Of a DNA stretch of 15,153 nucleotides, positions 5,910 to 12,817 are shown one piece after another. Position numbers and translations under genes: made by a program. The notes beneath the pieces are model-generated. The model was not told the origin of the DNA and ran no database searches. It saw only the letters and a program-made list of their open reading frames with translations. This DNA comes from Adlercreutzia shanghongiae (GTDB lineage: Bacteria > Actinomycetota > Coriobacteriia > Coriobacteriales > Eggerthellaceae): NCBI RefSeq assembly GCF_035830635.1, contig NZ_JAYMFI010000029.1, positions 1 through 15,153 on the forward strand. Reading direction: 5' to 3'. How positions within the stretch are numbered: the stretch's first letter is position 1; each line of letters starts with the position of its first letter.

Positions 5910-6941
5910 ATGAAAAGAGCATTCGCACATTCGGGATTCCAAGCCTTTGTTCCTACATTATTGCTGGCAACAGGTCTCGCCTTGTGCCTTATATTGCCAG
6001 GATGTGGTGCGGCAAATTTCGGCCAAACTGAGGACTCCTTCAAAAAGGCCTTTATCGAGCAAGGATTCGATAAAAGGGGCGCCGCTTTGGACGACTATGT
6101 CAAGGAGACCCCTTACTCCCTTACGGCTTTCTCCGTTTCGGACATGGAAAAGACAGGCGACAATACGCTTACTGCCGTAGTGACGGCAACGGTGGAGAAC
6201 GAGAGCTTCATCTCGGAGCTTGTCTTTGATGCTACTTATACCGATGATGAAGAAAGCCCCCTCTATGAATTTCAGCGTCAATCCTCAACTACGACTCCGA
6301 AAAAAGGAATCGATTCTGGCGAAGGAGTCGAATTCGACGAATCCCAGATGACTCTGAGCGAAGATAAGACGCACTGCGAAGTTGTGCTAGAAGAAACCTG
6401 CGGTGCCTGGTTCGTCGACTCTTCCGAGACAACGACCATGTCGTTCGTTTTCGAAAACGATTCGTGGCGCAAGGAAGATGAGGACACGTCGCGCAAGGTT
6501 TCCTACAAAGACATCGAGGGCAGCTATTGGGGCAAAAGCAACCTCATGGAGCACTTCGTCAGGTTCGACATAAGCAACTTTGATGAGGAAAGGGGCACCT
6601 TCACCATAGAAATGAGCGCCGAGCAATATGAGTGCGGATACGAGAGGGATGCAATGCCTTTCGATGCCACTCTTCATGGAGCGATTGAACCGGAAACCGG
6701 AGGACAGTACGCACTCGAAGATGGCTACTCCTATGGGTTTGTTGCCAGTGGCACAAGCACAGGCGGAAAGGGAAGCGCGAAGCTCGTGGGCTACTTTACG
6801 AATCCCAATACGGGAGAAAAGACCATCGAGCTTGTCCAGGGCAGCCAAATCGATGCCTTCACGGTTGGTTCGCTCACTCCTAAGGGAGAACAGGACAGCA
6901 ATACTCTCGTCTACAACGAGGGAACCCTCTATAAAAAATAA
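5910..6941 (+). CDS. Predicted lipoprotein of unknown function (first gene of the envelope cluster)
   Basis: The 343-aa product starts with a lipoprotein signal: basic MKR, a hydrophobic stretch from about residue 13 to 31, and lipobox LPGC with Cys32, so it should be anchored on the outside of the cell membrane. The mature part is acidic and Ser/Thr-rich, with alternating polar and hydrophobic stretches that suggest beta structure. Three internal cysteines (at HCEVV, TCGAW and YECGY) could form disulfides. I recognise no domain. ATG 5910 has AAAGGG (5898-5903) 6 bp upstream; GTG 5895 is an in-frame alternative that would lengthen the signal by five residues. Base composition is much less GC-rich than the flanking genes. 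The next gene begins 27 bp after the stop, so the two are probably co-transcribed from the promoter at 5688. Confidence 0.8.
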   Translation: MKRAFAHSGFQAFVPTLLLATGLALCLILPGCGAANFGQTEDSFKKAFIEQGFDKRGAALDDYVKETPYSLTAFSVSDMEKTGDNTLTAVVTATVENESFISELVFDATYTDDEESPLYEFQRQSSTTTPKKGIDSGEGVEFDESQMTLSEDKTHCEVVLEETCGAWFVDSSETTTMSFVFENDSWRKEDEDTSRKVSYKDIEGSYWGKSNLMEHFVRFDISNFDEERGTFTIEMSAEQYECGYERDAMPFDATLHGAIEPETGGQYALEDGYSYGFVASGTSTGGKGSAKLVGYFTNPNTGEKTIELVQGSQIDAFTVGSLTPKGEQDSNTLVYNEGTLYKK

Positions 6942-6968
6942 CTTCATCTTGCCGAAAGAGGGTCAACT

Positions 6969-8834
6969 ATGAACAACAATATCAAACGCCCTGCAATCAT
7001 TGTCGCAATTGCCATGGTGGTAATTCTGGCTGCGATTGCCTTGAGTATCGTGTCTATACCTACTGCCGAGAAGGGAAGCTCTCCGGAGGGGAATGTCTAT
7101 CCTGGAGTCGTCATCAACGACGACGTGGTACTTTACCAGGAAGGGGAATCCCCTTTTCAGATCATCGGATGCAGCGAGTCAACGGTGACGGTCTCCTCGT
7201 TGGAGGGGCTGCCGGAAGGCGCCATTCTGGCCGCCGGTGTCACCGAAACGACGCCCGAGGGCTTGCTGCGCCGTATCGGGGCGGCCCGGGAAACGGAGAG
7301 CGGGTTTGTCGTTTCAACAACTCAGGCTGCGCTTACCGAGGCTATTGACCAATGCGACGTAAGCTACTCGATCGAGATTGACGAGAACGGCGATTACCGG
7401 GTAACTGACACGAGAAACGGCGAGGTGTCCTCGTTCGTTCAGCAGGCTTTCGCTGATGACGTGGAGAGGAATCTCTTCGACCTCCGTGAAAGCGGCTTTG
7501 GAATTTACGCTGGAGATACCATTGATGTTTCGCTGAGAATCGACTTTGGCGAGATATCGATGCGGGTCGTCAATCGTTTCGCTTGCGGAGCGGAGATTGA
7601 TTTCGAGGAGCTCTTGAGCTCCGGGACCGTGGAGAAAGAGCTGTTCGATAAGGATTTAAGGCCCTTTACCCTCTATATCGGGTGGCTGCCCATAGTGTTC
7701 ACCAACCACGCCGCAATCGACATGAGCGCCGAGGGCACGGCGTTCTTTGAGGCGCTGGTAAGTGAGTACGTCCTCGATAAGTCGTTCGGCTTCGAGTATA
7801 CGAGCTCCGAGGGGCTGAAGCCGATCAACGAGGATCGATCGCGCGCCTTTGAGCTGACTGCTTCTGCAGGGCCGGATATTACCGTGACAGGAGACTTCGA
7901 TGCGGCGGTGACGGCCCGTTTTAGCAGCATGCTCTATGGCTGTGCTGGCCCGGAGTTTTCGATCGGCTTGGACAGCTCGACGAGCTTCGAGCTTCAGAAG
8001 CTTACCGAAGGAGAGAGCGGCGATGGGGCCATTAGAATCCCGGGACTGGATTGGGATTTGAAGGGGAGTTTAAGCGAGAAGATCACCGCGCCTATTACCG
8101 GCGAGTTCAAACTCAGCATTCCGACCAATCCGTTTGACGGCAATACCGAAGAGTTGTCAGCAACCGTGTTCGATACGGGGGACGCCATTACGCTTCTTGA
8201 TGTTAGCAAGGAGTTCGGCGCGGTTGGTGAGGCGAGTTTTGCTGACGAATCCAACGGGTTCGACTTCGCAAACTTCTTCGATTTCGATGACACCTATACG
8301 ACGAAATATGGCGAAGTAAATGCTGTAACGTGGCCGGCTTTCTCGTTTGATCTTCCAGGGGGCTGGTCGGTTACGACCGATGATGTTACGACGCACGGAG
8401 AAAGCATCATCGTCGAGAATGGCGGTGGCATCGAAGTCGTGTTCTCCCAATTGAACGGCGATCCTGGCGGTACGCATAACAGTTCGGTTCGCGCCCTCGT
8501 GGAGCGCGTGTCAGGCTCGTCCTTCGTGCCTGGAGCCGTGCAAGCGGATGATTATTCCTCTCTCGGCGAGTTTATGGTAGCGCGCGTGACGCTCACGGGT
8601 TGGGCTCATAATGGCGCCGATGGCTACTCAGATGGCGAGGACGAGCAGTACTATGCGGTGCTGCCGGTATCTTTGGAAGGCGAGCGGGAGTTCGATTCCG
8701 GATTCCCCGATATTTTTCTTTCCTTTGAGTACCCTGTCCTGACCGCCTTCTACTGCCCCGTTCCCGAAGGGGGGCTGTCGGCTGACGATGAGGCTGCTGT
8801 GGTGGCAATGCTGGCTAGCTTCCGGGTGGAATAG
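6969..8834 (+). CDS. Membrane-anchored extracytoplasmic protein of unknown function (second gene of the cluster)
   Basis: A 621-aa protein with a single hydrophobic anchor at about residues 8-30 (RPAIIVAIAMVVILAAIALS) and no lipobox; the rest should lie outside. Residues about 55-130 (VVLYQEG through TTQAALTEAI) resemble, from memory, an N-terminal module of other secreted bacterial proteins, with an ILAAGVTETTPEGLLRRI segment. A beta-rich middle follows, including VSLRIDFGEISMRVVNRF and VTGDFDAAVTARF. From about residue 457, beginning FSFDLPGGWSV, comes a separate C-terminal domain that looks like the ligand- or lipid-binding folds of exported proteins; this is only a pattern impression. Start ATG 6969 is well supported by AAAGAGGG (6955-6962). 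The product has few cysteines and a strong acidic bias. I assign no function. Its position between a lipoprotein and a coiled-coil protein suggests an envelope complex. Confidence 0.82.
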   Translation: MNNNIKRPAIIVAIAMVVILAAIALSIVSIPTAEKGSSPEGNVYPGVVINDDVVLYQEGESPFQIIGCSESTVTVSSLEGLPEGAILAAGVTETTPEGLLRRIGAARETESGFVVSTTQAALTEAIDQCDVSYSIEIDENGDYRVTDTRNGEVSSFVQQAFADDVERNLFDLRESGFGIYAGDTIDVSLRIDFGEISMRVVNRFACGAEIDFEELLSSGTVEKELFDKDLRPFTLYIGWLPIVFTNHAAIDMSAEGTAFFEALVSEYVLDKSFGFEYTSSEGLKPINEDRSRAFELTASAGPDITVTGDFDAAVTARFSSMLYGCAGPEFSIGLDSSTSFELQKLTEGESGDGAIRIPGLDWDLKGSLSEKITAPITGEFKLSIPTNPFDGNTEELSATVFDTGDAITLLDVSKEFGAVGEASFADESNGFDFANFFDFDDTYTTKYGEVNAVTWPAFSFDLPGGWSVTTDDVTTHGESIIVENGGGIEVVFSQLNGDPGGTHNSSVRALVERVSGSSFVPGAVQADDYSSLGEFMVARVTLTGWAHNGADGYSDGEDEQYYAVLPVSLEGEREFDSGFPDIFLSFEYPVLTAFYCPVPEGGLSADDEAAVVAMLASFRVE

Positions 8835-8901
8835 CGTGTCCCTATTGGTAGGTTGAGCGTCCTGAAAGGTGGCGCAACGAACGATGAAAGAAGGAGCAAA
8901 A

Positions 8902-9804
8902 ATGAAAGTGGACAAGAAGGCGGCTATTGCTATCGGCGCCGTCGCGGTAGTGTTGGTGGGTGTCGCTGTCGCATTTGGGATTCATGCCCACAACGAGGAA
9001 ATGCATGCCATTGAGATTTCCGAGTACAACCAAGAAGCCGAGAAAGTCGCCGAGGACTATCGCGAGGAGCTGGCAGGACTGACCCTCGAGGATGCGGACA
9101 TGAATCACGACTCGGTTCTGGGCAACATTCAGGACTTGAGTCGGTTTGCCGAGGCCATCGATGTGGATTCCGTCACATATTACGATGGCTCTCGGAATTT
9201 GTACGACGCCCTTGCCCAGGAAGCGGCTGCTGCCATCGAACGAGATGCGGCCTGGATGCGCGACAGTTACGCCGCCGAGCTGGCAGCTATCCCGACGGAA
9301 GGCGACGACAAGGAGGCGCTCGCGAATTCCGCAACGGCGGCGCAGACCTTGGCCGACACCGTGAAGACGGATGCCGCCGTCGCCGAGATTTGGAAATCCG
9401 ACGAGGAGCGGGACGCGTTCGTCGCCCAGTGCACAGCCGCCGCAGATGCGGCAAACGCGCGCATCGCGGAGATCGAGAAGGCGGAGGCGGAGCAGAAGGC
9501 CAAGGAAGAGGCCGAGCGCAAGGCTGCTGAGGAAAAGGCTGCTCGCGAGGCTGCTGCTGAAGCTGAGAAGACCGGCTACGGCTCCAGCTCCGGTTCCTCC
9601 GACAATGGCGGTTCCAACAAGTCCTCCTCCGGCTCCAGCGGTAAAAGCAGCTCCTCCAGCTCGAGCTCCGGTTCCAGCAACTCCAGCTCCTCTTCCTCCG
9701 GCTCCGATGACTACTATGTGGATACCTCCTTCGAGATGACCGAGGAGCAGGCTGCTGACTGGCTTGAAGTCTCTGAAAACAAAAAGAAGAATAGCGATGA
9801 GTAA
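8902..9804 (+). CDS. Membrane-anchored coiled-coil protein with Gly/Ser linker (third gene of the cluster)
   Basis: A 300-aa product with an N-terminal anchor (about residues 6-27), then an alpha-helical Ala/Glu-rich region (about 35-195) and a charged coiled coil (about 192-224; EAEQKAKEEAERKAAEEKAA) reminiscent in composition of TolA. Residues 227-268 are almost only Ser and Gly with a few Asn, Lys and Asp. The C-terminal 30 residues are compact and acidic: DDYYVDTSFEMTEEQAADWL followed by a KKK stretch. It looks like a spacer carrying a short functional peptide away from the membrane. ATG 8902 is chosen because AAGGAG (8891-8896) is 5 bp upstream; GTG 8869 and ATG 8884 are in frame but less well placed. 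It follows the previous gene after 67 bp and ends just before a strong terminator. Function unknown. Confidence 0.8.
   Translation: MKVDKKAAIAIGAVAVVLVGVAVAFGIHAHNEEMHAIEISEYNQEAEKVAEDYREELAGLTLEDADMNHDSVLGNIQDLSRFAEAIDVDSVTYYDGSRNLYDALAQEAAAAIERDAAWMRDSYAAELAAIPTEGDDKEALANSATAAQTLADTVKTDAAVAEIWKSDEERDAFVAQCTAAADAANARIAEIEKAEAEQKAKEEAERKAAEEKAAREAAAEAEKTGYGSSSGSSDNGGSNKSSSGSSGKSSSSSSSSGSSNSSSSSSGSDDYYVDTSFEMTEEQAADWLEVSENKKKNSDE
9580..9705 (+). repeat. Gly/Ser codon tract within the coiled-coil gene
   Basis: Forty-two codons are almost entirely TCC, AGC, TCG, TCT, GGC and GGT, producing recurring GGCTCCAGC and TCCTCC motifs. This is low-complexity DNA that could expand or contract in steps of three bases, changing linker length without breaking the frame. 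Confidence 0.75.
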
Positions 9805-9810
9805 TGGTGC

Positions 9811-9844
9811 GTTAAAAGGATCAGTATTTGCTGATCCTTTTAAC
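9811..9844. terminator. Strong intrinsic terminator after the envelope cluster
   Basis: GTTAAAAGGATCAG (9811-9824) and CTGATCCTTTTAAC (9831-9844) form a perfect 14-bp inverted repeat with loop TATTTG, 6 bp after the stop codon. The GC-containing core is followed by TTTT in either direction, so it may act on both strands, mainly for the plus-strand cluster. Confidence 0.85.
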
Positions 9845-10037
9845 ATGCCTGCTGCGTCTTTTTCTAGCAAGAGCGTAACCAAGCATGGAAGATTCTGCGG
9901 ATGTGCCAGACGAAGAGAAATGCCGCCGAATGCTAATAAGCGTTCTGGTGAATAGGGCGGTTTACTGCGATGGCTTTATGTCCGTCTGTTTTGGTGCTGG
10001 AAGAGATTTGGCGGAGGTGGTCGTCGCGCCCGAAAAC

Positions 10038-10061
10038 AAAAAAAGCTCCCAACGGGGAGCT
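10038..10061 (-). terminator. Intrinsic terminator downstream of tRNA-Ser
   Basis: On the minus strand AGCTCCC, loop CGTT and GGGAGCT form a 7-bp hairpin followed directly by seven T residues (the last shared with the stem). It lies 53 bp beyond the tRNA 3' end in the same orientation. The 9845-10037 stretch beyond it holds no gene I can support. Confidence 0.8.
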
Positions 10062-10114
10062 GCGACCACATTTCGACCACTTAGACCGACTGCGTGTTAT
10101 TTAGCTGGGAAAAA

Positions 10115-10205
10115 TGGCGGAGGAGTAGGGATTCGAACCCTAGATGCCCTTGTGGGGCATACTCACTTAGCAGGCGAGCACCTTCGGCCTCTCGGTCACT
10201 CCTCC
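10115..10205 (-). tRNA. tRNA-Ser (anticodon GCU)
   Basis: Read on the minus strand the gene starts GGAGGAGTGACCGAGAGG and ends CTCCTCC-G-CCA. The acceptor stem GGAGGAG/CTCCTCC (10199-10205 with 10119-10125) pairs perfectly. The anticodon arm CTCGC-CTGCTAA-GTGAG gives anticodon GCT, reading AGC/AGU serine codons. The long variable arm (TATGCCCCACAAGGGCAT) is typical of a class II serine tRNA, and the T arm TAGGGTTCGAATCCCTA is canonical. G73 and the CCA end are encoded. It is transcribed away from purB. Confidence 0.95.
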
Positions 10206-10217
10206 GCGTAACAATGC

Positions 10218-10246
10218 ATCTTACCCGAGCCGCCCGCATTCTGCAA
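10218..10246 (-). promoter_or_regulatory. Sigma-70 promoter of tRNA-Ser
   Basis: On the minus strand TTGCAG (10246-10241), a 17-bp spacer and TAAGAT (10223-10218) form a good -35/-10 pair. Transcription would start about 5 bp before the tRNA 5' end. Confidence 0.75.
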
Positions 10247-10277
10247 CGAGATATTTTCTCGCTGCGCAAAGAATCCG

Positions 10278-10317
10278 GCTGAATCACCTGCAAGGGCGAC
10301 CTCGCAGGTGATTCAGC
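10278..10317. repeat. Perfect 14-bp inverted repeat upstream of purB
   Basis: GCTGAATCACCTGC (10278-10291) and GCAGGTGATTCAGC (10304-10317) are perfect inverted repeats around the 12-nt loop AAGGGCGACCTC. No U tract follows on either strand, so it is not a standard terminator. It lies between the tRNA promoter and the probable purB promoter, so it could be an operator, a dispersed palindromic repeat or a barrier between the divergent units. Confidence 0.8.
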
Positions 10318-10334
10318 TCATTCGAACGGGACGC

Positions 10335-10376
10335 TTGGGTAAGAGCCCCGACGAACGGGATTATTTCTGGTACCCT
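10335..10376 (+). promoter_or_regulatory. Possible purB promoter region
   Basis: Two alternatives overlap: TTGGGT (10335-10340) with GATTAT (10359-10364) at 18-bp spacing, or an extended -10 TGGTACCCT (10368-10376) lacking a -35. The 9-bp direct repeat CGAACGGGA at 10323-10331 and 10352-10360 brackets the first -35. Neither promoter is strong. Confidence 0.35.
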
Positions 10377-10420
10377 GTTTCTCAGCAAAAGCCGCAGGCT
10401 GCAAGGGAAAGGAAACGCAC

Positions 10421-11770
10421 GTGATCGGTCGCTACACTCGCCCCGAAATGGGCCGCATCTGGGAGCTCGAGAACAAGTTCGCCATTTGGAAGGAAATCGA
10501 GGTTTTGGCCTGCGAGGCCCAGGCCGAGCTCGGCCAGGCGGGCATCACCAAGGAAGAGGCGCAGTGGATTCGCGACCACGCCGACTTCACCGTGGAGGAG
10601 ATCGACGAGATCGAGAAGGTGACCAACCACGACGTCATCGCGTTTACCACCTGCATGGCCAACTACATTGATGCCGACATTCCCGAGGGCGAAGACAAGC
10701 CGAGTCGCTGGGTGCACTACGGCATGACCTCCTCCGATTTGGGCGACACGGCCCTGTCCTACCAGGTCACCCAAGCTTGCGACATCATTATCGACGACAT
10801 CAAGCGCCTCGGCGAGACCTGCAAGCGCCGCGCCTTCGAGTTCCAGAACACGCTGTGCGTTGGCCGCACCCACGGCATCCACGCCGAGCCCATGACCTTC
10901 GGCATGAAGTTCGGCAGCTGGGCCTGGGCCCTGAAGCGTGCGCTCACCCGTATGGAGGAGGCCCGCGCCGTGGCCGCCACCGGCGCCATCTCGGGCGCGG
11001 TGGGAACCTATTCCTCCATCGACCCCTTCGTGGAAACCTACGTGTGCGAGAAGATGGGTCTCACGCCCGACCCGCTGTCCACCCAGGTGCTCGCCCGCGA
11101 CCGCCACGCCCAGGTGATGGCCGCGCTCGCTGTGTGCGCCTCCACGTTGGAATCCATCGCCATGCAGGTGCGCCTTTTGCAGCAGTCCGACGTCATTGAG
11201 GCGGAAGAGCCGTTCACCAAGGGCCAGAAGGGCTCCAGCGCCATGCCCCACAAGCGCAACCCCATCACGGCCGAGCGCGTCTGCGGCCTCGCGCGCGTGG
11301 TGAAGGCCAACGCCCAGGTGGCCTTCGACAACGTGGCCCTGTGGTTCGAGCGCGACATCTCGCACTCCGGCGCCGAGCGCGTGGTGCTGGCCGACAGCTT
11401 CACGGCGCTCGACTACATGTTCGCGAAGATGCAGTGGATGCTCGACGGCCTTCAGACCTACCCGGCCAAGATGGAGCACAACCTGTGGCGCACGAAGGGC
11501 CTTATTTTCTCTTCGAAGGTGCTGCTGGCCCTGGTAGACGCCGGTATTTCCCGCGAGGATGCTTACGTTATCGTGCAGCGCAACGCCATGAAGGTGTGGG
11601 AGGACATCCAGAACGCCGTGGACGGCCCCACCTACCGCGAGCGCCTCGAGGCCGACGACGAGGCCATGGCCCTGCTCTCGGCCGAGAAGCTCGACGAGAT
11701 CTTCGATCCGTGGGACTTCCTCACCCGCAAGGACGTGGTGTTCGACCGCCTGCAGGAGCTGGAGTTCTAA
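10421..11770 (+). CDS. purB: Adenylosuccinate lyase (PurB)
   Basis: PurB cleaves fumarate from SAICAR and from adenylosuccinate, in de novo purine synthesis and the IMP-to-AMP branch, in the cytoplasm. The 449-aa product has the usual length for the family. Signatures of the fumarase/aspartase superfamily are complete: HYGMTSSD starting at H99, GRTHGIHAEP with H151 and H154, and the mobile-loop signature GSSAMPHKRNP starting at G271 with its catalytic serine. The start is GTG 10421, with AAAGG (10408-10412) 8 bp upstream; the first residues MIGRYTRPEM match the typical PurB N-terminus. It stands alone, with its own terminator 30 bp after the stop and no other purine gene in the window. No purine riboswitch is visible upstream. 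Confidence 0.97.
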   Translation: MIGRYTRPEMGRIWELENKFAIWKEIEVLACEAQAELGQAGITKEEAQWIRDHADFTVEEIDEIEKVTNHDVIAFTTCMANYIDADIPEGEDKPSRWVHYGMTSSDLGDTALSYQVTQACDIIIDDIKRLGETCKRRAFEFQNTLCVGRTHGIHAEPMTFGMKFGSWAWALKRALTRMEEARAVAATGAISGAVGTYSSIDPFVETYVCEKMGLTPDPLSTQVLARDRHAQVMAALAVCASTLESIAMQVRLLQQSDVIEAEEPFTKGQKGSSAMPHKRNPITAERVCGLARVVKANAQVAFDNVALWFERDISHSGAERVVLADSFTALDYMFAKMQWMLDGLQTYPAKMEHNLWRTKGLIFSSKVLLALVDAGISREDAYVIVQRNAMKVWEDIQNAVDGPTYRERLEADDEAMALLSAEKLDEIFDPWDFLTRKDVVFDRLQELEF

Positions 11771-11800
11771 AAGACCGCCGTCATCGATTGTTCTAACGCG

Positions 11801-11829
11801 AAGCGCCGACCCTTGGGCCGGCGCTTTTT
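11801..11829 (+). terminator. Intrinsic terminator of purB
   Basis: AAGCGCCG (11801-11808) pairs with CGGCGCTT (11819-11826), the loop ACCCTTGGGC can pair further (CCC/GGG), and the T run continues to 11829. This is a classic GC-rich hairpin with a U tract. Confidence 0.9.
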
Positions 11830-11843
11830 CGTGAAACTTTTTC

Positions 11844-11874
11844 CTCAAATGAGTTTTACAAAAACTGAGTTGAG
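11844..11874. repeat. Imperfect inverted repeat in the purB/thioredoxin convergent gap
   Basis: CTCAAATGAGTTTT (11844-11857) and AAAACTGAGTTGAG (11861-11874) match at 12 of 14 positions around a 3-nt loop. It lies between two convergent terminators. It may be a back-up terminator; no clean U tract follows. Confidence 0.4.
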
Positions 11875-11886
11875 TTCCTCGGACCC

Positions 11887-11910
11887 GAAAATTGAAGACC
11901 GAAGGCGGTC
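11887..11910 (-). terminator. Probable terminator of the ccdA-thioredoxin operon
   Basis: On the minus strand GACCG-CCTT-CGGTC (11910-11897) forms a 5-bp hairpin just after the stop codon and is followed by TTCAATTTT. The hairpin is short, so strength is uncertain. Confidence 0.5.
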
Positions 11911-11914
11911 GCGC

Positions 11915-12781
11915 CTACTGTGCGGTCGGGACGGCGGCGCCGGTGAGCAGGTCGATGCCCTCATCGAGGACGGCGGTGTTCATGGTGCCCATGTAGCCGC
12001 CAAGGATGTTGCCCTCGGCATCAATCAGGTAGCTTTGCGGAATGGAGGACACGCCATAGGCGGTGGCCGCGCTTTGGTCGACGTCGAAGTAGCAGGGGAA
12101 CGTGTAGCCGTTCTGCGACAGGAACTCCTTGGCGCTCTGCTCGGTCTCGCCGCTCATGCCCGTCATGTTCACGATAACGAACTCAATTTCATCGCCGTGC
12201 TCTTCCCAGGCCGCTTGAATGTCGGGCATCTCGCTTGCGCAGGGGCCGCACCAGCTGGCCCAGAAGTTCAGCAGCACCGGCTTGCCGCGGAAATCGGCCA
12301 GGGTGAGGGTTTTGCCCGAAGCGTCGGTCATGGTGAAGTCGGGGGCGCTCATATCCTGCTCGTCCTTGTTGGTGTCGGTCTCGGTGGCGGCGTTGTTGCC
12401 CGAGGCCGATTCCTGGCTGGCGCTTCCGGCGTTGTCGGCCGCAGAGTCGCGAGCGCTCGTGTCGCCCTCGGCCTTATCGGCGTTCTGGACCGACGTTGTT
12501 GTGCTGATGCCCCGGTTGTCGGCGGCGGGGGCCAAGGCGCTGTAGGCAATGCCGGCGCCGATGAGCAGCACGGCGAAGGCGACGACGGCCGCGATGACGC
12601 CGATATGCTTCTTGCGGTCGGCCTCTTCGCCTGCAGGGGTGGCGGCCTCAGACGCTCGCTCTGCCTCCAGGGCGGCAATCTGCTCGCCTAAGGCCTCGCC
12701 GCGCTCAGCAGGCGTTTCCGTCGGCTTGTTCTCGTCTTCAGTTGCGCTCGCGTTCACGTTCTCGCGTTCGTTCTCGCTCAT
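11915..12781 (-). CDS. Membrane-anchored TlpA/ResA-like thiol-disulfide oxidoreductase
   Basis: A 288-aa thioredoxin-fold protein predicted to act outside the membrane as a thiol reductant, for example for apocytochrome c or other exported proteins. Residues 1-57 are acidic and hydrophilic, with a possible short helix (GEALGEQIAALEAERA). One TM helix spans about 58-83, followed by a disordered Ser/Ala/Asn/Asp linker to about residue 145. The AlkC/Redoxin-type domain then starts at APDFTMTDASG. The active site WCGPC has Cys178 and Cys181, and SSIPQSYLID carries the cis-proline. The start at 12781 is preferred over ATG 12796 because AAAGG (12789-12793) is 7 bp before it and would otherwise lie inside the coding sequence. 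The upstream gene ccdA ends 36 bp earlier, making a two-gene redox operon. The large cytoplasmic tail is unusual for TlpA proteins. Confidence 0.9.
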   Translation of the reverse strand: MSENERENVNASATEDENKPTETPAERGEALGEQIAALEAERASEAATPAGEEADRKKHIGVIAAVVAFAVLLIGAGIAYSALAPAADNRGISTTTSVQNADKAEGDTSARDSAADNAGSASQESASGNNAATETDTNKDEQDMSAPDFTMTDASGKTLTLADFRGKPVLLNFWASWCGPCASEMPDIQAAWEEHGDEIEFVIVNMTGMSGETEQSAKEFLSQNGYTFPCYFDVDQSAATAYGVSSIPQSYLIDAEGNILGGYMGTMNTAVLDEGIDLLTGAAVPTAQ

Positions 12782-12788
12782 ATTCCAA

Positions 12789-12793
12789 CCTTT
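12789..12793 (-). promoter_or_regulatory. Ribosome binding site deciding the thioredoxin-like gene start
   Basis: Minus-strand AAAGG followed by TTGGAAT and ATG gives a 7-bp spacing to ATG 12781. The ATG at 12796 has only GCGAGA before it. Confidence 0.6.
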
Positions 12794-12817
12794 CATTCTC
12801 GCGTTGGTTCTCGCATG

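Noticed and set aside
8842..9882. A 346-codon minus-strand frame opposite the coiled-coil gene
   Set aside because: It runs through the terminator hairpin and the reverse of the Ser/Gly tract, has no ribosome site, and the plus-strand gene has a consensus one.
9885..10293. Short frames on both strands over the tRNA (108 aa plus, 70 aa minus)
   Set aside because: The peptides IRTLDALVGHTHLAGEHLRPLGHSS and SDREAEGARLLSEYAPQGHL are translations of the tRNA-Ser gene, a familiar annotation artefact.
10382..11848. A 488-codon minus-strand frame opposite purB
   Set aside because: It is antisense to an unambiguous adenylosuccinate lyase and has a biased His/Gly/Leu/Val composition without domains.
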